Notes: generated by a model from the letters alone, not told the origin. A stretch of 42,209 nucleotides of DNA from Candidatus Faecalibacterium intestinigallinarum (GCA_019113345.1 DXHQ01000059.1:1-42209), one strand, 5' to 3'. Counted from the stretch's first letter, positions 14,809-22,412 are shown. Translations and numbers: made by a program.

Positions 14809-15360
14809 ATGGCTGAACGCGACGCCTTCACCGCCGGGGTCCGGCCCGGCGGGCTGACCAGCAGCACCGAGATCCGGCTGCTGCTGTGCTATCTGGTCCA
14901 GCACAGCGGCCCGGTGACCCAGCACCAGCTCGAGACCGCCCTCATGGACGCACAGCTGGTGAATTACTTCGAGATCGGTTCCTGCCTGGACGATATCCGC
15001 CGGCAGGGACTGGTCGAGTGTGCGGGGGGCGAATACACCATCACCGCCAAGGGCCGCCGGGTGGCCCGGGAACTGACCGACGACCTGCCCCTCTCGGTGC
15101 GGGAGCGGGCGGTGGCCGCCGTCGTCAAGGCCCAGCTGTGGACCCGCAAACAGGCCGAGTACAGCGCCGTCGTCTCGGAGCGGCCGGACGGCCACTGCAC
15201 CGTCCGCTGCATGATCAACCGGCTGGACGAGCGGCTGTTCTGCCTCGAGCTGGGGATGCCCGACCGGCTGACCGCCGAACTGGTCAAAAAGCAGTTCATC
15301 CTCAAGGGCAACGAGATCTACCAGCTGCTCATCAACAAACTGACCGAGGATGAGCTGTAA
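14809..15360 (+). CDS. DUF4364 family protein (winged-helix type)
   Basis: 183 residues. The sequence fits the DUF4364 family of Clostridia: an N-terminal winged-helix-like part (STEIRLLLCYLVQHSGPVTQHQLETAL ... CLDDIRRQGLVE with a beta-hairpin EYTITAKGRRVARELTDDLP), then a C-terminal alpha/beta part (about 110-183). The fold suggests a DNA-binding or PadR/ArsR-like regulator, but no target is known. AAAGGATG lies upstream of the ATG. It sits directly before the cstA regulatory region, so it could conceivably act there; that is only proximity. Confidence 0.82.
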   Translation: MAERDAFTAGVRPGGLTSSTEIRLLLCYLVQHSGPVTQHQLETALMDAQLVNYFEIGSCLDDIRRQGLVECAGGEYTITAKGRRVARELTDDLPLSVRERAVAAVVKAQLWTRKQAEYSAVVSERPDGHCTVRCMINRLDERLFCLELGMPDRLTAELVKKQFILKGNEIYQLLINKLTEDEL

Positions 15361-15362
15361 AA

Positions 15363-15406
15363 TGCTCAAAATCTGTTCAAAGTTTGCTCACATTTGTGAA
15401 CCAGTT
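15363..15406 (+). promoter_or_regulatory. 11-bp phased direct repeats and inverted repeat upstream of cstA
   Basis: Three adjacent 11-bp units start with TGYTCA: TGCTCAAAATC (15363-15373), TGTTCAAAGTT (15374-15384), TGCTCACATTT (15385-15395). They are phased at one helical turn. Their end overlaps an inverted repeat TCACA-TT-TGTGA (15388-15399). They lie 32 bp or more upstream of the cstA -35, a place where an activator would bind. LytTR-type response regulators use short direct repeats and control CstA-family pyruvate transporters in enterics, but this link is inference. Confidence 0.45.
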
Positions 15407-15437
15407 TTATCGCACCATACAAACCTTCATCAGACAG

Positions 15438-15466
15438 TTGACAGCATTTCACCATCGTGCTACTGT
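15438..15466 (+). promoter_or_regulatory. Sigma-A promoter of cstA
   Basis: TTGACA (15438-15443), 17-bp spacer, TACTGT (15461-15466). Predicted start near 15473, giving a leader of about 145 nt. Confidence 0.75.
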
Positions 15467-15515
15467 TAGAGCATCCACAAGCCAGATGCAAGCAGAAGCG
15501 CGGCGTGTCCTTTGC

Positions 15516-15565
15516 AAGCCTTCGCCCCTGCGGCAGCATTGCCTGCGCAGCGGCGGGGGCTTTTT
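15516..15565 (+). terminator. Intrinsic terminator in the cstA leader (candidate attenuator)
   Basis: The 11-bp arms AAGCCTTCGCC (15516-15526) and GGCGGGGGCTT (15552-15562) pair with two G-U pairs. Inside, CTGCG/CGCAG and GGCA/TGCC extend the stem, and TTTTT (15561-15565) follows. It lies between the cstA promoter and start codon, so it must be read through for expression. A small hairpin (GCATC...GATGC, about 15471-15489) precedes it. Confidence 0.75.
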
Positions 15566-15618
15566 GCATGGGTGCGGCACCCGGCTATGGGAATCATTTG
15601 AAAGAGAAGGGGAACATC

Positions 15619-17310
15619 ATGAACACACTCGTTATCGTCCTGATCGCGGCGGTGTGTCTTGTTGCGGCCTACGCCCTGTATGGGCGCTGGATCGCCCGGA
15701 CCTGGGGCATCGACCCCACCGCCAAGACCCCTGCCGTCCGCTTCAACGACGGCAAGGACTACGTACCCACCGACGGCTGGACCGTGTTCAGCCATCAGTT
15801 CAGCTCCATTGCGGGCGCGGGCCCCGTCACCGGCGCCATCCAGGCGGCGGCCTTCGGCTGGCTGCCGGTCCTGCTCTGGATCATCCTGGGCGGCATCTTC
15901 TTCGGCGCCGTGACCGACTTCGGCGCGCTGTACGCCAGCGTCAAGAATGAGGGCAAGTCGATGGGCCTGCTGATCGAAAAGTACATCGGCAAGCTGGGCC
16001 GCAAGCTCTTTTTGCTCTTCTGCTGGCTGTTCACCCTGCTGGTCATCGCGGCCTTTGCCGATATGGTGGCCGGCACCTTCAACGCCTTCGGCGCCGACGG
16101 CGCAGTGGTGGAAGCGGCGCAGTCCAACGGCGCGGCCGGCACCATCTCGCTGCTCTTCATCGTCTTTGCGATGATCTTCGGCCTGCTGCAGAAGAAGTTC
16201 CATTTCACCGGCTGGAAGGAAGCCGCCGTCGGCCTGATCTGCACGGTGGCCGCCCTGGCCCTGGGCATGATGGCCCCCATCATCACCGACCAGAGCACCT
16301 GGACCTACATCACCTTCATTTACATCTTCTTTGCGGCGGTGCTGCCCATGTGGCTGCTCAAGCAGCCTCGCGACTACATGACCACCTTCATGTTCATCGG
16401 CATGATCGCGGGCGCTGTGGTCGGCCTGCTGGTGGCCCACCCCGCCATGAACCTGCCGGTCTTTACCGGCTTCCACAACGAGAGCCTGGGCGATCTGTTC
16501 CCCATCCTCTTTGTGACGGTGGCCTGCGGCGCGGTGTCCGGCTTCCACAGTCTGGTGTCCTCCGGCACCTCCTCCAAGACCGTCTCAAATGAGAAGGACA
16601 TGCTGAAAGTCGGCTACGGCGCCATGGTGCTGGAAAGCCTGCTGGCCACCCTGGCCCTGTGCGTCGCGGGCGCTTCGGCTGCCGCCGACGGCACCGCCGC
16701 CGCGGGCACCCCGTTCCAGATCTTCAGCCGGGGCGTCGCGGGCTTCCTCGAAATGTTCGGCGTGCCGGTCTATGTGGCCCAGTGCTTCATGACCATGTGC
16801 GTGTCGGCCCTGGCCCTGACCAGCCTGGACGCCGTGGCCCGCATCGGCCGGATGAGCTTCCAGGAGCTGTTCAGCGTGGACGACATGGCCCACGCCGAGG
16901 GCTGGCGCAAGCTGCTGTGCAACACCTACTTTGCCACCGTCGTCACCCTGGTCTGCGGCTTTATCCTGACCAAGGTGGGCTACTCCAACATCTGGCCGCT
17001 GTTCGGCTCGGCCAACCAGCTGCTGAGCGCCCTGGTCCTGGTCACCCTCTGCGTCTTCCTCAAGGTGACCGGCCGCAACAACAAGATGCTCTTCCCGCCG
17101 CTGGTCATCATGCTCTGCGTCACCTTCACCGCTCTGGTCGAGCGGCTGATCGGCCTGGTGCAGGCCATCCAGGCCGGCAGCGCCACCTTCATGCTGGAGG
17201 GCCTGCAGCTCATCATCGCCGTGCTGCTGATCGCCCTGGGCCTGACCATCGTCATCAACAGCCTGCGCAGCCTCGTCAAAGCGCAGCATAACAGCGAGAC
17301 GAAGGTGTAA
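15619..17310 (+). CDS. cstA: CstA-family carbon starvation protein / pyruvate or peptide transporter
   Basis: 563 residues from the ATG at 15619 with GAAGGGGA upstream. An in-frame start further upstream would run through the leader terminator and is unlikely. About 14-16 membrane segments are visible, with the CstA N-domain motifs FSSIAGAGPVTGAIQAAAFGWLP and DFGALYASVKNEGKSMG, and FHSLVSSGTSSKTVSNEKDM, followed by a C-terminal block with LFGSANQLLSAL. The length fits the short CstA group of Bacillota. Relatives import pyruvate or peptides during carbon limitation. It is a single-gene unit with a complex leader and upstream repeats, so expression is probably tightly controlled. Confidence 0.92.
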   Translation: MNTLVIVLIAAVCLVAAYALYGRWIARTWGIDPTAKTPAVRFNDGKDYVPTDGWTVFSHQFSSIAGAGPVTGAIQAAAFGWLPVLLWIILGGIFFGAVTDFGALYASVKNEGKSMGLLIEKYIGKLGRKLFLLFCWLFTLLVIAAFADMVAGTFNAFGADGAVVEAAQSNGAAGTISLLFIVFAMIFGLLQKKFHFTGWKEAAVGLICTVAALALGMMAPIITDQSTWTYITFIYIFFAAVLPMWLLKQPRDYMTTFMFIGMIAGAVVGLLVAHPAMNLPVFTGFHNESLGDLFPILFVTVACGAVSGFHSLVSSGTSSKTVSNEKDMLKVGYGAMVLESLLATLALCVAGASAAADGTAAAGTPFQIFSRGVAGFLEMFGVPVYVAQCFMTMCVSALALTSLDAVARIGRMSFQELFSVDDMAHAEGWRKLLCNTYFATVVTLVCGFILTKVGYSNIWPLFGSANQLLSALVLVTLCVFLKVTGRNNKMLFPPLVIMLCVTFTALVERLIGLVQAIQAGSATFMLEGLQLIIAVLLIALGLTIVINSLRSLVKAQHNSETKV

Positions 17311-17311
17311 A

Positions 17312-17373
17312 CCCCCTCTCAGTCTCGCCGCCCTCACGGGCGTCTCGCCAGCTCCCCCGCAGGGGGAGCCAAG
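17312..17373 (+). repeat. Palindromic intergenic repeat, copy R1
   Basis: CCCCCTCTC..., a hairpin GCCC-TCAC-GGGC, then CTCCCCCGCAGGGGGAG and CCAAG. It matches the reverse complement of R2 (17504-17560) at both ends (CCCCTCTC and CTCCCCCG.AGGGGGAG.CAAG), with a variable middle hairpin. R1 begins 2 bp after the cstA stop. Confidence 0.7.
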
Positions 17374-17410
17374 TGTACGCACTGCGTCTTTATAAACATA
17401 CAGGTAAGGC

Positions 17411-17453
17411 AAAGCCCCCGCTATTCCTTCATTGGAACAGCAGGGGCTTTTTC
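17411..17453 (+). terminator. Intrinsic terminator of cstA
   Basis: The arms AAAGCCCCCGCT and AGCAGGGGCTTT (one mismatch), extended by TTCC/GGAA around a short loop, are followed by TTTTTC on the plus strand. It lies between R1 and R2 at the convergent junction. Confidence 0.85.
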
Positions 17454-17503
17454 TGTATGGAAAATTTCCTCACCCGGGGTTTCCCTCGATGGATGGACGT
17501 ATT

Positions 17504-17560
17504 CTTGCCTCCCCCTTCGGGGGAGGTGGCACGGCCGCAGGCCGTGCCGGAGAGGGGAGC
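17504..17560 (-). repeat. Palindromic intergenic repeat, copy R2
   Basis: Inverted copy of R1. It contains CTCCCCC-TTCG-GGGGGAG and the perfect hairpin GGCACGGC-CGCA-GGCCGTGCC, then GGAGAGGGG. It ends on the first base of the spoIVA stop triplet. The family resembles a common palindromic repeat I associate with Oscillospiraceae genomes. Confidence 0.7.
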
Positions 17561-19038
17561 TACAGCAAAATACAGATCAGGCCGGTGCAGCCTTCGTTGA
17601 TGACCCGCTCGAGGGTCTCCTGCATTTTGGTGCGGGCCTCCTGGGGCATATGCAGCAGCTTTGCCTGCAAGCCCTCGTTGACCAGCTCGTGCAGGCTCTT
17701 GCCGAAGAGGTTCGACTCCCACAGCTTGACGGGGTCGTCGGCAAAGCTGGCCAGCAGGCTCTCGGCCAGCTCCCGGCTCTGGCGCTCCGAACCGACGATG
17801 GGGTTCAGCTCGGTGCGGATGACCGCCCGCATGATGTGCAGGGAGGGGGCGCTGGCCTGCAGCCGCACGCCGTAGCGGCCCCCCTGCTGGACGATCTCGG
17901 GCTGTTCGAGCTGCAGCTCGCCAATCGTGGGCATGACGATGCCGTAGCCGGTGGCCTCCACCTGTTCCAGCGCGCCGCGCAGCCGCTCGTAGGCCCGTTT
18001 GGCCTGCGCCAGCTCGATGATGCAGGGCATCAGCCCCGCCTCGTCTCCGATCTCGAGGCCGGTCTGCTCGCTCAGCACCTGGTAGAACACCTCGGGCTTG
18101 AGCTCGACCGTCACCTTGGCGCTGCCCTCGGCCAGGTCCATCCCGCTGACGGCCGAGCGGGCCGCCGCCTCGCAGGCGAGGGCGTCCGCCGCCTGCAGCG
18201 CCCGCAGGTCCCGCATCCGGCTGACTTTGGCCGCAAAGTCCAGCGCCGCCTGGTAGACGCTGCTCTGCAGCCAGTGGCCGCTGTCCAGCATGGTCACCCA
18301 GCGGGGGATGGCAAAGTCCAGCTCCCGGACCGGGAACTCGTACAGCACGCTCTCCAGAATGGCTTCCAGGGCGGCAGCGTCCAGTTCGGCGCAGCTGACC
18401 GGCAGCACCGCCCGCCCGTACTGCGCCTCGAGGGCGACGGCCAGCCGCGCCGTCTCGGGGTCGGCGGGGTGGGTGCTGTTGAGCAGGATGACATAGGGTT
18501 TGCCCAGCTCTTCCAGCTCGGCGATGACCCGGGCTTCAGCCTTTTCGTAGCCGGCCCGGGGGATGCCGCTGACCGAGCCGTCGGTGGTCACCACCACCCC
18601 GATGGTGGAGTGCTCCCGGATCACCTTGCGGGTGCCGGTCTCGGCAGCCTTGTCAAAGGGCACCGCCTCGTCGAACCAGGGGCTTTTGACCATCCGGGGC
18701 TGGTCCCCCTCCTCGTGGCCCATGGCCCCCTCCACCATGTAGCCCACGCAGTCGATCAGCCGCACCCGGCACCCGCCTCCCCCCTCCAGCTGCAGCGGGA
18801 AGGCCGCCTCGGGGATGAACTTTGGCTCGGTGGTCATGATGGTGCGCCCCGCGGCCGACTGGGGCAGCTCATCCCGGGCGCGGGCGGCGGCGTCCCCCTC
18901 CAGCGCGGGGAGGACCAGTTCCTCCATGAACTGCTTGATGAAGGTGCTTTTGCCGCTGCGGACCGGGCCTACCACCCCGATGTAGATATCGCCGCCGGTC
19001 CGCCGGCCGATCTCGCGGTACAGTACAGGATTTTCCAC
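17560..19038 (-). CDS. spoIVA: Stage IV sporulation protein A (spore coat ATPase)
   Basis: 492 residues, the length of known SpoIVA proteins. The N-terminal ATPase domain has Walker A GPVRSGKST (about residues 24-32), TTEPKFIPEAAFP, and the Walker B/switch-like LIDCVGYMVEGAMGHEE. The middle and C-terminal domains end in the conserved EGCTGLICILL-type tail that interacts with SpoVM. It polymerises on the forespore surface and forms the base of the coat. The start is GTG at 19038 with AGGAGG nine bases upstream. It follows the SPOCS/LysM gene by 16 bp and lies downstream of spoVM, so the three coat-basement genes are clustered. Confidence 0.97.
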   Translation of the reverse strand: MENPVLYREIGRRTGGDIYIGVVGPVRSGKSTFIKQFMEELVLPALEGDAAARARDELPQSAAGRTIMTTEPKFIPEAAFPLQLEGGGGCRVRLIDCVGYMVEGAMGHEEGDQPRMVKSPWFDEAVPFDKAAETGTRKVIREHSTIGVVVTTDGSVSGIPRAGYEKAEARVIAELEELGKPYVILLNSTHPADPETARLAVALEAQYGRAVLPVSCAELDAAALEAILESVLYEFPVRELDFAIPRWVTMLDSGHWLQSSVYQAALDFAAKVSRMRDLRALQAADALACEAAARSAVSGMDLAEGSAKVTVELKPEVFYQVLSEQTGLEIGDEAGLMPCIIELAQAKRAYERLRGALEQVEATGYGIVMPTIGELQLEQPEIVQQGGRYGVRLQASAPSLHIMRAVIRTELNPIVGSERQSRELAESLLASFADDPVKLWESNLFGKSLHELVNEGLQAKLLHMPQEARTKMQETLERVINEGCTGLICILL

Positions 19039-19054
19039 GGTGTATGTCCTCCTC

Positions 19055-20581
19055 TCAGTTGCCGGGCGCCCCGGGCACCAGCAGGCGGCAGGCCGCCGCG
19101 AGGGTCTCGGTCCCGGCGTCGAGGGCGTTTGCCTCCCGCATCCGCCCCGGCGAAACGTGGAACCGCCGCGCGATGTCGAACAGCGCCTCCCCCGGCTGGG
19201 CGTAGTAGACCCGCAGGGAGATGTCGGGGTCGGCAGGGGCCAGCGGTTCCCCCGTCTCCACGCTGCTCAGGCAGGGCAGGCTCTCCCGGCCCAGCACCGC
19301 CCCCGCCGCCCGGACGGTGACCGTCACCTCCAGGCTGCCGCCGGTGCAGCCGGCCTCCACCCGCTCGGCCGAGAGCCAGCAGACCGGCCACACCTCCCCT
19401 GCCGCCGGGCAGTCCGGCAGCGGGAGGACGAGTTCCGCCGTCTTTTCGTAGCTGTCGATCTCGCCCAGGCTGTTCTCGCCGAAGGCCGTCACCTCCACCC
19501 GGGCCGTCAGGGCGGGGACGCTCCCCGCCCGGTCGATCCCCACCGGCCCGAAGGAGGCAAAACAGGCCAGCAGGCGGGTGTTCTCGTCGGGCAGCGGCCC
19601 CGAACAGGTGACGGCGGCCGTTTCGTCCAGGGTGCAGGCCAGCTGTTCGGTGGTGAGGGGGGCGGTTTCGCACTGCACCTCGCACGCGGTGGAAAAGGCG
19701 TCGGCCACGCAGTTCAGCGCAAAGGGCCGCCAGGCCCGCAGGTGGAGCTGGGCGGTGGCGGTCAGTCTGGCCTCCCCGCCGTTTTCCCCCTCGGCGAGGG
19801 TAAAGCCCACCGGCTCGACCGCGCACAGGCACTGGCAGTCCTCGGTCAGCCCCTCGACGTCCAGGATCTGATTGAAGGGGATGACCGCCTCCTGGCTGCG
19901 GAGGGCGGCGCTCTCCGCTTCCTTCCAGGCGCACTGGGCCCGTATCTCCCCTTTGGCCACCGCCTTGCCGGCCAGCAGCTTGAGCTCGGTGACGGCGGCG
20001 CTGCCGCTGATGTCCAGCACGGCGGCGGGACTGCCCGCAAAGGCGACGGTCCCGTCGGCGGCGAACAGCTTATCCAGCGCCGCGGCCTGCCGCACCCCCC
20101 GCAGGGTGACCGGCCGCTGCTGGATGCCGCAGCCGCTCAGGGCGGTGATGACCTCGGTGCTGCACTGGGTGCAGACCGACGCCGTCAGCCCATAGGCGCC
20201 CCGCACCTCAATGCGGCGCGGGGTGACGGCCCGGCAGTTGATGTACTCGGTCTGGCCCTCCACCACGGCGCTCCATGCGGTGAAGGCAAAATCGGGCAGT
20301 TCCAGCACCTTGTGGAACGGCAGCTTCTGCTCGGCCTGGCAGAGGCCGGCTCCGTCCTCCCCCTGGTAGTAGACGGTGCAGCGGACGTAGCCTTCCAGGG
20401 TCAGGCGGCCGGGCTGCAGCTGCTTTTGCAGCACCACCGGCCGCACAAAGCACTTGACCACCTTGAACACCTGCGGCAGATAGTCCGAGATGAGGATCTC
20501 GGTCTCGACCGGTATCTCCGCCTTGGCGGCGCAGCATCCGCCCCCGGCGCAGAGGATGTCGCGGAATACCTTTAGTTCCAT
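19055..20581 (-). CDS. SPOCS (DUF3794) and LysM domain spore morphogenetic protein, SpoVID-like
   Basis: 508 residues from the ATG at 20581 (AAAGGAG nine bases upstream). The frame stays open further upstream but runs through the spoVM terminator. DUF3794/SPOCS domains cover most of the protein: two or three beta-rich repeats, with motifs such as LEGYVRCTVYYQGEDG and LTATAQLHLRAWRPF. A C-terminal LysM domain (about 450-500) contains YYAQPGEALFDIARRFHVSPGRMREAN. SpoVID in Bacillus has the same SPOCS-plus-LysM plan and drives coat encasement together with SpoIVA. Lying between spoVM and spoIVA supports that role. Preceded by a CATACAGT sigma-E-like -10. Confidence 0.88.
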   Translation of the reverse strand: MELKVFRDILCAGGGCCAAKAEIPVETEILISDYLPQVFKVVKCFVRPVVLQKQLQPGRLTLEGYVRCTVYYQGEDGAGLCQAEQKLPFHKVLELPDFAFTAWSAVVEGQTEYINCRAVTPRRIEVRGAYGLTASVCTQCSTEVITALSGCGIQQRPVTLRGVRQAAALDKLFAADGTVAFAGSPAAVLDISGSAAVTELKLLAGKAVAKGEIRAQCAWKEAESAALRSQEAVIPFNQILDVEGLTEDCQCLCAVEPVGFTLAEGENGGEARLTATAQLHLRAWRPFALNCVADAFSTACEVQCETAPLTTEQLACTLDETAAVTCSGPLPDENTRLLACFASFGPVGIDRAGSVPALTARVEVTAFGENSLGEIDSYEKTAELVLPLPDCPAAGEVWPVCWLSAERVEAGCTGGSLEVTVTVRAAGAVLGRESLPCLSSVETGEPLAPADPDISLRVYYAQPGEALFDIARRFHVSPGRMREANALDAGTETLAAACRLLVPGAPGN

Positions 20582-20624
20582 TGTTTGGCGCTCCTTTCCT
20601 GTCCCTCTCTTGGTCGCATAGTCC

Positions 20625-20653
20625 ACTGTATGCGCCGGACAGGACAAAAAGAA
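20625..20653 (-). promoter_or_regulatory. Candidate sigma-E promoter of the SPOCS/LysM gene
   Basis: On the minus strand CATACAGT (20632-20625) matches the sigma-E -10 consensus CATACAnT exactly. The -35 place, 14 bp further up (TTCTTTT, 20653-20647), is a weak match. It lies between the spoVM terminator and the gene start. Confidence 0.5.
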
Positions 20654-20654
20654 C

Positions 20655-20702
20655 GCAAAAAGACCCGTCCCGCGGCCTTTTTGCAGCCGCAGGGCGGGTC
20701 TT
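20655..20702 (-). terminator. Intrinsic terminator of spoVM
   Basis: On the minus strand the 17-nt arms (20702-20686 and 20676-20660) pair apart from one mismatch and one G-U, and TTTTT follows. It begins 10 bp after the spoVM stop. Confidence 0.88.
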
Positions 20703-20712
20703 GCGGGGCCTT

Positions 20713-20793
20713 TCAGCCCTCTTTTCGGATGCCGAACAAAAGCCGCAGCAGGCCGGCAAGGCATCTCGGACTCTTGATGACGATGAACTGCAT
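20713..20793 (-). CDS. spoVM: Stage V sporulation protein M (26-residue amphipathic peptide)
   Basis: 27 codons including the stop, encoding 26 residues, the same length as Bacillus subtilis SpoVM. It begins MQFIVIKSPRCLAGLL and ends RKEG. Residues shared with B. subtilis SpoVM as I recall it: M1, F3, I6, K7, P9, L12, G14, R17, G21, and a basic C-terminus. Pro9, which is essential for recognising the convex forespore membrane, is present. A GGGAG site lies upstream; a sigma-E-like promoter and a strong terminator frame the gene. It sits directly after thiN, as in Bacillus, and upstream of the SPOCS/LysM gene and spoIVA. It anchors SpoIVA to the forespore membrane. The gene is easily missed because of its size. 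Confidence 0.9.
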   Translation of the reverse strand: MQFIVIKSPRCLAGLLRLLFGIRKEG

Positions 20794-20822
20794 AGCGCTC
20801 CCTGCCTTTCTCCTTTTGCTCC

Positions 20823-20851
20823 AGTATAAGCGGGAAGGCGCCGGAATGTTC
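20823..20851 (-). promoter_or_regulatory. Candidate sigma-E promoter of spoVM
   Basis: On the minus strand GAACATT (20851-20845) against the -35 consensus kmATATT (6 of 7), exactly 14 bp, then CTTATACT (20830-20823) against CATACAnT (5 of 7). It starts just behind the thiN stop. TATACT could also serve sigma-A, but no matching -35 is present. Confidence 0.5.
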
Positions 20852-20856
20852 CTGTT

Positions 20857-21492
20857 TCAGTCCGCTCTGGTCTCCACGACCAAAAGCGCGCCTTTGCGCA
20901 CCGACAGGGTGATGCAGTCCGAACCGGGCGCGTACTCGTTGCTGACCCCGAGGGGATACCCGGCGGTCAGCACGGCGTCGGTCAGCTCGTAGAAGGCGCC
21001 CCGGATGTTCACCCCTTCGGCCCGGCCCTCGAGGGGAAAGACCGAGAGGTAGAAGTATTCCCCCTTCGGGTAGCTGCGCTCTTCGCCGGGCAGCAGGTAG
21101 GTCACCCGGCTGCGCTCGTCCTGCAAAACGGCGCGGGTCCCCCGCTGCTCGAGGCCGAGGCCGGTGGCGAGATTGGCCAGGGTGTGTTCCAGCCGTTTGC
21201 CCCCGAGGCAGCCCAGCAGCAGCACCTCGGCATAGCCCGCCCGGGAGGCGAGCCTGGCCGCGTACTCGGTGTCGGTGTCATCCTTGACGTGGGGCAGGAC
21301 GACCAGGTCCTCCCCTTCCGCCGCCGGGCAGGGGGCCGAGTCAAAGTCCCCCACCACGGCGTCGGGCCGGCGGCCCAGGGCCGCGCAGTTGCGGTAGCCC
21401 GCATCGCAGGCGATCAGGTAGTCGTCCGCCCGCAGCAATCCGGCCAGCGCCGGACTGACCGGGCAGGCCGAAACAATGACGCAGCGCGCCAC
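20857..21492 (-). CDS. thiN: Thiamine pyrophosphokinase
   Basis: 211 residues from a GTG at 21492 with AGGAGG eight bases upstream; there is no suitable ATG in frame. Signatures of the family: IACDAGYRNCAALGRRPDAVVGDFDS (substrate and ATP-binding Asp residues), KDDTDTEYAARLA and GCLGGKRLEHTLANL, followed by a beta-rich C-terminal thiamine-binding part. It transfers pyrophosphate from ATP to thiamine to give thiamine diphosphate. It lies between rsgA and spoVM as in Bacillus, but rpe, which separates rsgA and thiN there, is missing. Confidence 0.95.
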   Translation of the reverse strand: MARCVIVSACPVSPALAGLLRADDYLIACDAGYRNCAALGRRPDAVVGDFDSAPCPAAEGEDLVVLPHVKDDTDTEYAARLASRAGYAEVLLLGCLGGKRLEHTLANLATGLGLEQRGTRAVLQDERSRVTYLLPGEERSYPKGEYFYLSVFPLEGRAEGVNIRGAFYELTDAVLTAGYPLGVSNEYAPGSDCITLSVRKGALLVVETRAD

Positions 21493-21506
21493 AGCGCATC
21501 CCTCCT

Positions 21507-22400
21507 TTACAGTGCCGGCTCCTGCCATTTGGGCTGCTGCCAGTCCTTGACGTCCTTCACCTCGTCGTACATGGCGCAGTAGCTGTCGTACCGGCTGCGG
21601 GACACTTCCCCCGCAGCCAGGGCGGCCCGGACGGCGCAGCCCTTCTCGCTGCGGTGGGAGCAGCCGGTAAACTGGCATTTGCCCAGGTAGGGCGCAAACT
21701 CCGGGAAGGCGTGCTCCAGATTCTCCTTGGGGATGAAGCCGGCCCGCCCCGCCTCCAGACTGGCAAAGCCGGGGGTATCGGCGATCCGTCCGCCAAAGGC
21801 TTCAAAGATGGTCACCTCGCGGGTGGTGTGGCGGCCGCGGCCCAGCTTGTGGCTGATGGCGGCGGTCTCCCGGCCGGCCTCGGGCAGCAGGGCGTTGAGC
21901 AATGTCGACTTGCCCACCCCCGAGTTGCCGCAGAAGGCGCACAGCCGCCCGGCGATCCACCCTTTCACTTCGTCGAGCCCCGCGCCGGTGGCGTAGTCGA
22001 TCCGGATGAAGGGCAGGGTCGACTTTGCATAGGCGGCTTCGAGGGCGTCCGCGCCGGCGAGGTCCGCCTTGGTGCAGACGATGACCGGCTGCACCCCCTT
22101 GTCCACCGCGATGGCCGACAGCTTATCCAGCACCAGGGTGCTGGGGCTGGGCTGGGTGGTGCTGGCCACCAGGAACAGCACGTCCAGGTTCGCCACCGGG
22201 GGCCGGACAAAGACGTTTTTGCGCGGGGCGATCTCGGCGATGACGGCCGCGCCGTTCTCGACGGCGAGGGTGACTTCATCCCCGGCCACCGGGCTGCGCT
22301 TCTGCTTGCGGAAGATGCCGCGGGCCTTGCACTCGACCACCCCGTCCGGTGTCCTGACGTAGTAGAACCCGCCGATCCCTTTCATAATATATCCGTCCAT
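21507..22400 (-). CDS. rsgA: Ribosome small-subunit-dependent GTPase A
   Basis: 297 residues with the circularly permuted GTPase order: an N-terminal OB fold (about 1-70), the G4-like CTKADL, then the P-loop GNSGVGKST and G3 DTPGF, and a C-terminal zinc finger with CQFTGCSH and a further Cys. It matures the 30S subunit by acting on the decoding centre. The start at 22400 has a weak G-rich site; a second Met five codons later is possible. It follows prkC by 12 bp within the prpC-prkC-rsgA-thiN order. Confidence 0.95.
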   Translation of the reverse strand: MDGYIMKGIGGFYYVRTPDGVVECKARGIFRKQKRSPVAGDEVTLAVENGAAVIAEIAPRKNVFVRPPVANLDVLFLVASTTQPSPSTLVLDKLSAIAVDKGVQPVIVCTKADLAGADALEAAYAKSTLPFIRIDYATGAGLDEVKGWIAGRLCAFCGNSGVGKSTLLNALLPEAGRETAAISHKLGRGRHTTREVTIFEAFGGRIADTPGFASLEAGRAGFIPKENLEHAFPEFAPYLGKCQFTGCSHRSEKGCAVRAALAAGEVSRSRYDSYCAMYDEVKDVKDWQQPKWQEPAL

Positions 22401-22412
22401 CGGCTGCCCCCG

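Noticed and set aside
15473-15618. T-box or known amino-acid riboswitch in the cstA leader
   Set aside because: I could not find the T-box sequence (TGGNACC-type) or another riboswitch core; the leader is only about 145 nt. Kept only as an unassigned attenuator.
15400-15950. Plus-strand frame reading through the cstA leader in another phase, or an N-terminal extension of CstA from 15457
   Set aside because: Both would pass through the leader terminator and lack a ribosome-binding site; the ATG at 15619 has a good site and begins with the normal CstA first helix.
20582-20764. N-terminal extension of the SPOCS/LysM protein upstream of 20581
   Set aside because: It would run across the spoVM terminator and part of the spoVM gene in another frame; the ATG at 20581 has AAAGGAG at good distance.
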